Counted from the first letter of the stretch, positions 1-5,392 are shown. The stretch: 8,950 bases of DNA from CAYLXX01 sp964387955 (GCA_964387955.1 CAYLXX010000033.1:1-8950), one strand, 5' to 3'. The notes: a model not told the origin generated them from the sequence alone. Program-made: numbers and translations.

Positions 1-486
1 ATCTTATTTGACCTTGCCTCAATTGAGAGTCATGATCCCAATGGTAATCCAGTTATTGATGGATCAGGGAATGAAGCACTGTATCCTACTTATGAGTCAA
101 ATGGCAACCATCTAAGTCCTGCGGGTGAAGCGCGCATGGCCAACGCCATGTGGTGGATGTTGGCTCGTACAATAGGTTGGGATGGCGGAACAGGACCTAC
201 TCCAACATTGACTCCTACCCCTTATCCAACTCGTCCTCCAGGTGAATATATGCGTGCTTCAGATATAACCACCGACCACTTAATTAACTCATCTGATTAC
301 AATATTTTTCATAAATACTTTAATGCTACTCCTGACCTAACCAATCTTGATTTTGCAAAATCAGATATGGATTGTAATGGAGTCGTCAACATACAAGATT
401 ACAATATTTTCCGCTCTAACTTCGGATTATCTTATCCTTCACCCACTCCAGCTGCGCCGTTGTGCAGTTATTATCACGCACCATAA
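1..486 (+). CDS. Secreted SGNH-hydrolase-like protein with C-terminal dockerin-type repeats (5' partial)
   Basis: The frame is open from base 1, so this is the last 161 residues of a longer gene; the N-terminus and catalytic serine lie outside. Residues 1-60 look like the end of an SGNH/GDSL hydrolase: LFDLASIESHDP, then GNHLSPAGEARMANAMWWML, where H37 sits where the catalytic His of the family is expected (inference, since the usual DxxH Asp reads as Asn). Residues 63-80 are a Pro/Thr-rich linker (TPTLTPTPYPT). Two dockerin/EF-hand-like loops follow: D88-T90-D92-N96-D99 and D122-D124-N126-N130-D133, each followed by YNIF. Type I dockerins are duplicated calcium-binding loops of this kind that dock to cohesins. 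The protein ends with a second short Pro/Thr stretch and a 10-residue tail holding one Cys. It is probably exported and surface-attached. The first in-frame ATG (base 136) lies inside the hydrolase domain and is not the start. Confidence 0.8.
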   Translation: MLFDLASIESHDPNGNPVIDGSGNEALYPTYESNGNHLSPAGEARMANAMWWMLARTIGWDGGTGPTPTLTPTPYPTRPPGEYMRASDITTDHLINSSDYNIFHKYFNATPDLTNLDFAKSDMDCNGVVNIQDYNIFRSNFGLSYPSPTPAAPLCSYYHAP

Positions 487-506
487 AAAAGACACCGAAA
501 AATGTC
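485..506 (-). terminator. Possible intrinsic terminator of the small membrane protein gene
   Basis: Read on the minus strand, GACA (506-503) pairs with TGTC (494-491). Two T-G wobbles extend the stem to 6 bp around a 4-base loop, and six T residues (490-485) follow at once. The hairpin includes the stop codon of the 505-750 gene, and its T tract overlaps the stop codon of the converging dockerin gene. The stem is short and wobble-rich, so this is only plausible. No T tract follows the hairpin in the plus direction. Confidence 0.4.
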
Positions 507-750
507 AGTGGTAAATAGTCATCGTTGGTGTGATACAGGTAGTTCCCGGACCTCCTCCAACTCCTCGTAAAATTTGAGGTTGTTCCTGACCTTGACCAAT
601 ATTGGTTAAACTACTGCTAAATATTCCAATCAAAAATGCAAGCGGCACAAGAAGTAATGGCCACCAATTGAATCTATCTCTCGCTCGTGCGGCCTCGGCA
701 TGCCCTTCAGGATTACCATGCCATCCGCGGCCTCTTGTTGTCCTCGCCAT
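505..750 (-). CDS. Small single-pass membrane protein, basic N-terminus
   Basis: This is an 81-residue protein. The N-terminus is basic and Gly/Arg-rich (RGRGWHGNPEGHAEAARARDR, residues 6-26), then comes one hydrophobic segment (WWPLLLVPLAFLIGIF, about residues 29-44), then a polar Gly/Gln-rich tail. The charge pattern predicts N-in topology with about 35 residues outside. It is called real, not a shadow, because a near-ideal Shine-Dalgarno lies at the right distance (757-766) and a candidate terminator follows the stop. The GWHGxPEGHAEAxR stretch recalls short motifs in small bacterial stress-type proteins, but I cannot assign a family or function. It faces tail-to-tail into the dockerin gene. 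Confidence 0.7.
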   Translation of the reverse strand: MARTTRGRGWHGNPEGHAEAARARDRFNWWPLLLVPLAFLIGIFSSSLTNIGQGQEQPQILRGVGGGPGTTCITPTMTIYH

Positions 751-756
751 CTACAC

Positions 757-766
757 TCACCTCCTT
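757..766 (-). promoter_or_regulatory. Strong Shine-Dalgarno for the 505-750 gene
   Basis: The minus strand reads AAGGAGGTGA, fully complementary to the 16S anti-SD core, six bases before the ATG at 750-748. It fixes the start codon. It is the only good SD I see in front of any gene in this window. Confidence 0.85.
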
Positions 767-937
767 CCAGATCAATTTTCAACATGTCTAATACATAATA
801 CTTGAGTAGTTTGAAGACTTAGTAAACGTAGTGCAAGAAGTTTGTAAGATAAGAATTATTACGCAGCTCTTACTAGTATCTTTAGCAAATTATATGAGCA
901 AGTTTTAAGATAATTATATTAAAAATTATCAAACAAT
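767..937. other. AT-rich intergenic stretch, no confident gene
   Basis: The larger gene-free interval is 751-1035. No RNA gene, repeat array or convincing ORF was found. On the minus strand a perfect TATAAT lies at 889-894, but no good -35 is placed before it. If used, it would start transcription near 882 and leave a leader of about 130 bases ahead of the 505-750 gene. A second weak -10-like TATTAT/TATTAG cluster lies nearer that gene, around 787-805. Neither is assigned. Confidence 0.35.
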
Positions 938-1039
938 ATGGCAAAAAAAGATAGCGACAAACACGATACAGTCGATAATCCAGTGGTAGAAGTGTTAGGA
1001 ATTTTCCCAGGAGTTCAAAAAGCAGACGAGCACAATTAG
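938..1039 (+). CDS. Possible 33-residue acidic peptide (doubtful)
   Basis: This short ORF encodes a hydrophilic peptide beginning MAKKDSDKHDTVD and ending GVQKADEHN. Its TAG (1037-1039) overlaps the TAA of the opposing DsbA-like gene (1038-1036 on the minus strand), a tail-to-tail arrangement. There is no Shine-Dalgarno. An AATTAT lies exactly 8 bases before the ATG, the spacing seen at two leaderless genes here, but it is a poor -10 (4 of 6) and has no -35. I do not recognise the sequence. It may be chance. Confidence 0.2.
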   Translation: MAKKDSDKHDTVDNPVVEVLGIFPGVQKADEHN

Positions 1040-1881
1040 GAGGCTGTTGCTCCCTGTGACTCGAAGAGTTTATCGTGATACTGCCAGAACTTGCCTTGTG
1101 CTTTGGCACATTGAGCAGCTTCGGCTGCGCGTTGTGCATCAGGGTGAATCTGGACAAGCGGTAAATGCTTGTAATATAACTTCACGTCATTGGGATAGGT
1201 TGATAGTATCTGTTTCACTGTTGGATACGCTTTCTGACAGAATGGGCACTCGAAGTCTGAGAATTCGACAATAGTTACTTTGGCATTGGCTGAGCCAGTC
1301 ATAGGCGCATTGCCAATATCGATTTGTTTCGCAGTTGGATCAAAGCCATTTTTACCGTCTGCACTACAAAAAGATTTTAAGGTATCTGAATAGACGTCGC
1401 AGGTACCGTTTGCTTCACCTGACAACTCTTTATCTATAACTTCCTTAAAGTTCTCAAATGGAAATGCTCCAGCAAAGAAGCGGCCATTAATGAAAAAACC
1501 AGGTGTGCCATTCACTCCTAAAGAGGCGGCTTCTTGTGAATCAGCCGCGACAGAATTTTTCTCCTCATTTTTATCAAGACAATTGTTGAATTTATTTGAG
1601 TCTAACTTAAGATCCTTAGCATATTTTTTGAGATTATCGGCAGATAGTGCACCGGCAACTGGTGCTTGGGCTGCACCTGCGACATTAGCAGCGGCAGTTG
1701 TAGCGGGAGCTTTTTGAAGTTTATAAAATAAAAATCCAGTAAATAAAAGATTAAGAAGAATCAGCCCATAGAGAAGTTTATTTGGTTGTTGTTGGGGAGG
1801 ATACTGATAATTGTATGGTTGTGGTGCTGGGGCAGTTGGCGCAACAGATCTTCTTGTAGTTTTACGTCTTTTTGGTGCCAT
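1036..1881 (-). CDS. Membrane-anchored DsbA-like thiol oxidoreductase with apparently permuted domain halves
   Basis: This is a 281-residue protein. Order: basic Pro/Gln-rich cytoplasmic tail (1-36), one membrane segment (37-55, LLYGLILLNLLFTGFLF), Ala/Pro linker (56-78), then a DsbA-like fold whose halves are reversed. Residues 81-153 carry the part normally at the C-terminus: LKKYAKDLKLDSNKFNNCLD, the cis-Pro loop GVNGTPGFFINGR (P127) and the last helix. A linker with C161 and C172 leads to residues 198-276, the part normally N-terminal: AKVTIVEFSDFECPFC (active site C212-C215) through GKFWQYHDKLF. C101 and C258 match a cysteine pair common in related DsbA proteins, so they may still meet in the folded permutant. 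The likely role is disulfide formation or isomerisation outside the membrane. The start is set by the promoter eight bases upstream; no SD exists. Nothing DsbA-like follows the stop in any frame, so a frameshifted tail is unlikely. The family is clear; the permutation is inferred from motif order. Confidence 0.85.
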   Translation of the reverse strand: MAPKRRKTTRRSVAPTAPAPQPYNYQYPPQQQPNKLLYGLILLNLLFTGFLFYKLQKAPATTAAANVAGAAQAPVAGALSADNLKKYAKDLKLDSNKFNNCLDKNEEKNSVAADSQEAASLGVNGTPGFFINGRFFAGAFPFENFKEVIDKELSGEANGTCDVYSDTLKSFCSADGKNGFDPTAKQIDIGNAPMTGSANAKVTIVEFSDFECPFCQKAYPTVKQILSTYPNDVKLYYKHLPLVQIHPDAQRAAEAAQCAKAQGKFWQYHDKLFESQGATAS

Positions 1882-1889
1882 AGAATAAA

Positions 1890-1918
1890 ACTATATACTA
1901 CGACGTAAAAGTTGTCAA
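1890..1918 (-). promoter_or_regulatory. Sigma-70-type promoter of the DsbA-like gene, leaderless
   Basis: On the minus strand a perfect -35 TTGACA (1918-1913), a 17-base spacer and a -10 TATAGT (1895-1890, 5 of 6 to consensus) precede the ATG at 1881 by eight bases. The predicted start point falls at about 1884-1882, leaving a leader of zero to three bases. It lies in the 67-base gap behind the tRNA-binding protein gene, so the DsbA-like gene need not depend on alaS transcription. Confidence 0.8.
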
Positions 1919-1948
1919 TGGATCAAACTATACAAAAAGCAATTAAAG

Positions 1949-2287
1949 TTAGCGAATGATTGATCCAGCAGGTACTGAGTCATCGATTGGAAACAACATT
2001 GGTTTGTCACCCGCATCGGCTGCCATGATCATGCCGTTTGACGTTTTGCTCATCATGGCTTTTGGCTCGAGATTGGCTAGAAATGGAAATTTTTTGCCGA
2101 TGATTTCTTCGGGTGTATAAAATTGGGCAATTCCAGATAAAATTTCCACGACCCCATATTCTTCACCAAGATCAACTTGTAGTTGCAACAATTTTGTCGA
2201 TTTCTCAACAGGTGTAGCTTCTTTGATTTGACCGACTCGAATATCTAATTTTTGAAAATCAGAATAGTTGATAAGATCTTTTTTCAT
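1949..2287 (-). CDS. Free-standing tRNA-binding protein (Trbp111 / MetRS-beta type OB fold)
   Basis: This 112-residue protein covers a single tRNA_bind (EMAPII/Trbp111-like) OB-fold domain almost end to end. Visible family signatures are DFQKLDIRVGQI (10-21), KLLQLQVDLGEE (32-43), ILSGIAQFYTPEEIIGKKF (49-67) and the loop MMSKTSNGMIMAA (78-90). Such domains bind the outer corner of tRNA as the C-terminal appendix of MetRS, or act alone as a dimer. Databases would probably label it methionine-tRNA ligase subunit beta, but no MetRS catalytic gene is in the window. Its ATG shares the ATGA (2287-2284) with the alaS stop, so translation is probably coupled, and no SD of its own is needed. The pairing suggests it may deliver tRNA to the shortened AlaRS; that is inference. 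Confidence 0.9.
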   Translation of the reverse strand: MKKDLINYSDFQKLDIRVGQIKEATPVEKSTKLLQLQVDLGEEYGVVEILSGIAQFYTPEEIIGKKFPFLANLEPKAMMSKTSNGMIMAADAGDKPMLFPIDDSVPAGSIIR

Positions 2288-4071
2288 TTGGCGTAAATGC
2301 GGTACAAGTTACTCCCGATTTTCTCGAATTTATAAATAGTGATTGTACCAATTTCTTGAGTATTTTTTACATGAGGACCCCCGCAAAATTCTTTCGAGTA
2401 CGCAGATTTCAAATCTTTACCTATATAGTATATTTTTACTTGTTCTGGATATTTTTCTTTAAAAAAAGACCGCGCGCCGATCTGAAATGCTTCATCACGC
2501 GGCATCATAGTAAATGTCATCGGTAGTCCATCATCGATTTTGGATTGGGTAATTTCCTGCACTTTCTGCATATCTTCTTTAGTGGGTTTTTTGGAAGTGG
2601 AAAAATCAAACCGCAGTCGTTCACCGGTAATATTTGATCCTTCCTGACGAATGTCGTTGCCGAGAACATCAAACAAGGCTTGATGAATAAGATGAGTTGC
2701 AGTGTGATACTTAATAACTTGTTCTGAATGATCCGCGAGCCCGCCTTTAAATTTACCGGCTGATGCAGTACGTGATTGTTCCCTGTGTTTATCAAATTCA
2801 CTTCTAAATTGATCTTTGTCAATATGTGTACCTTTTTCTTGCGCCAATTCCTCTGTTAACTCAAGGGGAAACCCAAAATTCTGATATAAATCGAAAGCAG
2901 CTTTACCATCAATTGTTACAAGTTTATTAATATGTCGCAGTCCGTTATCAATACTTGTTGAAAATCGTTCCATCTCTGAGTCAATAATGGCAGTAATTTT
3001 AGCTTCGTCCTTTTGTATATTGAAATAAATATCTTCATAAGTGCTCAATACTTGTCGAGCAATGAATGCAAAATTTCTAGTATCGAATTTTCCTGTAAGT
3101 TGTCTTATTTTAATTGCAGATCTTCTTAAAAGTCTTCGTAAAATATATCCATGTTCTTTATTTGAAGGAGTTGTTCCTTCGACAATCATAAAAGTTGCTG
3201 CTTTCAAATGGTCGGCAATTATTCTCATGGCAGATTGATTTTCACCCTCATATTTTGTTTGTGTAGTTTCTTCAATTGACTTTATTATTTTTTCGAAGAC
3301 ATCTGTTTGGAAAACATCAGGATTATTATTCTGTGCTGCCAGAATTCGTTCAAGTCCGCCGCCGAAGTCGACATTCCTCTGGGGTAATTCTTCAAGCGAG
3401 CCGTCGTCTTTTTTGCGATACTGGATAAAAACAGAATTACCTATCTCAAGAAATCGACCGCATTCGCAGTTTGGGTGACACGTCGCACCATATTTTTTAT
3501 TATGTGGTGTACCGAAATCATAGAAAACTTCACTGTCAGGGCCGCCGATTTCACCGGCGGGCATTTTGTCGGGAGGACCTGATCGAGACCACCAATTTTT
3601 ATCTACGCCGTAAAAAAATATGCGATCTTCGGGGATTCCAAGTGATTGCCAGATTTCGTATGACTCAGTATCTTTTGGTACGTTTCCTGTGCCTTCAAAA
3701 ACAGTGACATATAATTTTTCTTTTGGAAGTTGCAGATTTTGCGTGAGAAATTTCCAGAATAAAGGCAATTGCTCCTTTTTAAAATATTCTCCGAGACTCC
3801 AGTTGCCCATCATTTCAAAAAAAGTTGTGTGGCGATTGTCGCCGACTTCATCAATATCAACTGCACGGAAACATGGTTGGATGTTGTAAAGTTTTTTTCC
3901 TTGCGGATGTTTTTCTCCCTGTAAATAGGGAATAAGCTGCTGCATGCCAGAACTGTTAAAAAGAGTTGTCGGATCGTTGTTGAGGACTAAAGGAGCAGGT
4001 TCAGCCAGTTTATGCCCCTGTTGTTCCCAAAACTCTGAAAAAGCTTTCCGAAGGTCTTGGTGTGTTATCAT
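2284..4071 (-). CDS. alaS: Alanine-tRNA ligase, short form without C-Ala domain
   Basis: This class II synthetase charges tRNA-Ala. It has 595 residues against roughly 870 in typical bacteria. Motif 2 region: YNIQPCFRAVDIDEVGDNRH to TTFFEMMGNWSLGEYF (62-97). Motif 3: NVDFGGGLERILA (233-245). The anticodon-independent tRNA-recognition helices follow (about 280-440). The editing domain keeps all four zinc-site ligands, H456-x3-H460 and C563-GGP-H567, so deacylation of mischarged tRNA should work. The protein stops at NLYRIYAK, right after the editing domain; the C-terminal dimerisation/tRNA-elbow (DHHA1, C-Ala) region is absent, with no frameshift remnant, since the next gene begins in the stop codon. 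An unusual Cys cluster, C198-H-P-N-C202-E-C204, sits before the GNSVFIQY strand and may bind a metal. The start ATG lies eight bases behind an extended -10; no SD is seen. Confidence 0.95.
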   Translation of the reverse strand: MITHQDLRKAFSEFWEQQGHKLAEPAPLVLNNDPTTLFNSSGMQQLIPYLQGEKHPQGKKLYNIQPCFRAVDIDEVGDNRHTTFFEMMGNWSLGEYFKKEQLPLFWKFLTQNLQLPKEKLYVTVFEGTGNVPKDTESYEIWQSLGIPEDRIFFYGVDKNWWSRSGPPDKMPAGEIGGPDSEVFYDFGTPHNKKYGATCHPNCECGRFLEIGNSVFIQYRKKDDGSLEELPQRNVDFGGGLERILAAQNNNPDVFQTDVFEKIIKSIEETTQTKYEGENQSAMRIIADHLKAATFMIVEGTTPSNKEHGYILRRLLRRSAIKIRQLTGKFDTRNFAFIARQVLSTYEDIYFNIQKDEAKITAIIDSEMERFSTSIDNGLRHINKLVTIDGKAAFDLYQNFGFPLELTEELAQEKGTHIDKDQFRSEFDKHREQSRTASAGKFKGGLADHSEQVIKYHTATHLIHQALFDVLGNDIRQEGSNITGERLRFDFSTSKKPTKEDMQKVQEITQSKIDDGLPMTFTMMPRDEAFQIGARSFFKEKYPEQVKIYYIGKDLKSAYSKEFCGGPHVKNTQEIGTITIYKFEKIGSNLYRIYAK

Positions 4072-4075
4072 ACTG

Positions 4076-4081
4076 TAAAAT
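4076..4081 (+). promoter_or_regulatory. Candidate -10 for the nnrD-secA block
   Basis: TAAAAT (5 of 6 to TATAAT) ends six bases before the ATG at 4088, which would make the A of the start codon the first transcribed base. No good -35 lies 16-18 bases upstream, inside alaS. The hexamer overlaps the opposing alaS -10 by two bases. Moderate to weak support. Confidence 0.35.
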
Positions 4082-4088
4082 TATATCA
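4080..4088 (-). promoter_or_regulatory. alaS: Extended -10 promoter of alaS, leaderless
   Basis: The minus strand reads TGATATAAT, a perfect extended -10 (TGnTATAAT), and the hexamer (4085-4080) ends eight bases before the ATG at 4071. The -35 at 17-base spacing is poor (TATAGA, 4108-4103), as is usual when the TG extension is present. The TG element overlaps the first base of the start codon of the divergent gene. Predicted leader zero to three bases. Confidence 0.7.
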
Positions 4089-4957
4089 TGAGCCGTCAGA
4101 TTTCTATACAAACGTCAGATAGGGAAGCAGTAAAACAAGTTCTTGGTCAGCTCTACGTTCCTCCGAAAAATTCTCATAAAGGACAAAACGGCAAAATACT
4201 GATCATTGGCGGTTCAAGTTTGTTTCATTCACCACCCCAATGGGCGGCCGAAATTGCTTCACATATTGTGGATATGGTGCACCTATCTTCAACATATGAA
4301 AATAACCGAATTTACACTGAGTTAAAAAAGAACTTCCGCAACGGTATCATAGTCTCACAAAAAGACATTGATGCATATGCTAAAGAAGATGATGTGGTTA
4401 TGATTGGATCTGGAATGGTGCGAGGTGAATCTGATGAAGCGCATTATACTGCTCGCATTACGCAACATCTTTTAACTCATTTTCCGGATAAGAAATTTAT
4501 TCTCGATGCAGGTGCCTTACAAATGATGAAAACCGAGTGGGTTAAAAGTAGGTCGCCTCAACCCATTCTCACCCCTCATCAATTAGAGTTTGAGCACCTG
4601 TTTGGCGTAAAAATTCTAAAACTGAGTAAAGAGGATAAAATTAAGCTTGTCGAAGAAACAGCCCACAAGTATGGTGTCATTTTACTTCTTAAAGCTGTTT
4701 ACGATATTGTGACTGACGGCGAAACAACCTATGTTATTGAAGGCGGCAATGCCGGTCTGACCAAAGGAGGAACAGGCGATTTGTTGGCAGGGCTGACTGG
4801 GGCCTTGTATACACGAAATGAAGGTTTGGTGGCAGCCGCGGCCGCCTCGTGTCTCCTAAAGGCGGCCGCAGATAACCTATATAAATCCAAAGGTTATTGG
4901 TATAATATGAATGATATACTTGGTGAGTTGCCGCAAACTGCCAAATCCTTTACTTGA
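4088..4957 (+). CDS. nnrD: ADP/ATP-dependent NAD(P)H-hydrate dehydratase-like protein (YjeF C-terminal, ribokinase fold)
   Basis: This is a 289-residue single-domain protein. Family marks are KGQNGKILIIGGSSLFHSPP (31-50), MIGSGM (105-110), ILTPHQLEFEHLFG (160-173), LLLKAVYDIV (199-208) and NAGLTKGGTGDLLAGL (221-236), in which D231 of GGTGD is the expected catalytic Asp. The family dehydrates damaged NADH/NADPH hydrates back to the cofactor at the cost of a nucleotide. The epimerase (NnrE/YjeF_N) domain often fused in front is missing. Departures: ILDAGAL (138-144) in place of the usual VLDADAL, and a divergent 50-90 segment, so the substrate may differ. The start is 16 bases from the divergent alaS start, with no SD. 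It heads a plus-strand run with six bases to the next gene. An Ala-rich stretch (249-261) is encoded by very GC-rich codons. Confidence 0.8.
   Translation: MSRQISIQTSDREAVKQVLGQLYVPPKNSHKGQNGKILIIGGSSLFHSPPQWAAEIASHIVDMVHLSSTYENNRIYTELKKNFRNGIIVSQKDIDAYAKEDDVVMIGSGMVRGESDEAHYTARITQHLLTHFPDKKFILDAGALQMMKTEWVKSRSPQPILTPHQLEFEHLFGVKILKLSKEDKIKLVEETAHKYGVILLLKAVYDIVTDGETTYVIEGGNAGLTKGGTGDLLAGLTGALYTRNEGLVAAAAASCLLKAAADNLYKSKGYWYNMNDILGELPQTAKSFT
4838..4869 (+). repeat. Inverted repeat: two GCGGCCGC palindromes forming a 9-bp all-GC hairpin
   Basis: GCGGCCGCC (4838-4846) and GGCGGCCGC (4861-4869) are exact reverse complements separated by 14 bases, giving a nine-pair stem made only of G and C. 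Each arm also holds the self-palindromic octamer GCGGCCGC. It lies inside nnrD, over codons for Ala-Ala-Ala and Ala-Ala-Ala. No T tract follows, so it is not a standard terminator. Confidence 0.85.
4898..4906 (+). promoter_or_regulatory. Possible internal promoter inside the nnrD 3' end
   Basis: TGGTATAAT matches a perfect extended -10. It would start transcription near 4913, about 50 bases before the next ORF, and could serve the two exported-protein genes and secA. There is no convincing -35, and the bases also encode Trp-Tyr-Asn codons in an AT-rich spot, so chance is quite possible. Confidence 0.3.
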
Positions 4958-4963
4958 AATCGT

Positions 4964-5392
4964 ATGAAGAAAGAAACAATTTTTGCCATTATTCTAGGCG
5001 TAGCAGCTGGAGTAGGCGTGGCTTTTTTTATGGTACTCAAAGCCCGCGAAAGCCAGATCCAAAAAGCTAAGCCGATCTCAACCATCAACCTTACTCCATC
5101 AGTCGCCATCCAAAATACCCAGATTACCAATCTTGAGGTAAGCGAGCCTGAGACCGGATTTATAACCAGTTCAAAAGCTGTTACAATAAAAGGTAAAGCA
5201 ACCAAAAATAGCCTTCTTGTGGTGCAATCACCAATCAAAAATATAGTTCAAGAATTGAAGGCAGACAATTTTACAATTAATTCATTTCCACTTGCTCAAG
5301 GAGAAAATGTTATCCATTTGACGGTCTATCCCAAAAATCCCCAGTTTGCCAGTCAGGAAAAAGAAATACGAGTTTATCTTATTGAAGAATGA
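4964..5392 (+). CDS. Membrane-anchored protein with one Ig-like beta-sandwich domain
   Basis: This is a 142-residue protein: short basic start, one hydrophobic segment (about 6-25, IFAIILGVAAGVGVAFFMVL), a polar linker, then one beta-rich domain (57-140). The domain has the rhythm of bacterial Ig-like or glucodextranase-B-like modules: EVSEPETGFITSSKAVTIKGKA, then DNFTINSFPLAQGENVIHLTVY, ending in EIRVYLI. Such modules are carbohydrate- or protein-contact domains on the cell surface; the specific role is unknown. The N-terminal segment could be an uncleaved anchor, since no clear signal-peptidase site is seen. It begins six bases after nnrD without an SD, and its stop overlaps the next start as ATGA (5389-5392), so the two exported proteins are probably made together. 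Confidence 0.75.
   Translation: MKKETIFAIILGVAAGVGVAFFMVLKARESQIQKAKPISTINLTPSVAIQNTQITNLEVSEPETGFITSSKAVTIKGKATKNSLLVVQSPIKNIVQELKADNFTINSFPLAQGENVIHLTVYPKNPQFASQEKEIRVYLIEE

Noticed and set aside
491..506. Hairpin as a terminator for the plus-strand dockerin gene
   Set aside because: No T tract follows in that direction; it fits only the minus-strand gene.
751..1035. tRNA, riboswitch, CRISPR or mobile-element remnants in the gene-poor interval
   Set aside because: No cloverleaf, repeat array, terminal inverted repeats or transposase fragments could be seen.
882..1157. Minus-strand ORF overlapping the DsbA-like 3' end, as a frameshifted continuation that would restore a normal DsbA
   Set aside because: Its translation after the overlap is hydrophobic and shows no cis-Pro loop or CLD helix; the missing half is instead found upstream in the same frame.
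1038..1274. Plus-strand AGGAGG at 1038-1043 followed by a TTG-started ORF
   Set aside because: It is antisense to the conserved DsbA-like coding sequence, spacing is too short and the product has no protein-like pattern; the AGGAGG comes from Ala-Ser codons on the other strand.
1882..1948. Terminator between the tRNA-binding gene and the DsbA-like gene
   Set aside because: No stem of useful length is present; only the promoter is supported, so read-through from alaS remains possible.
2517..2822. ORFs inside alaS in other frames (both strands)
   Set aside because: They are shadows of a well-conserved synthetase and lack start signals.
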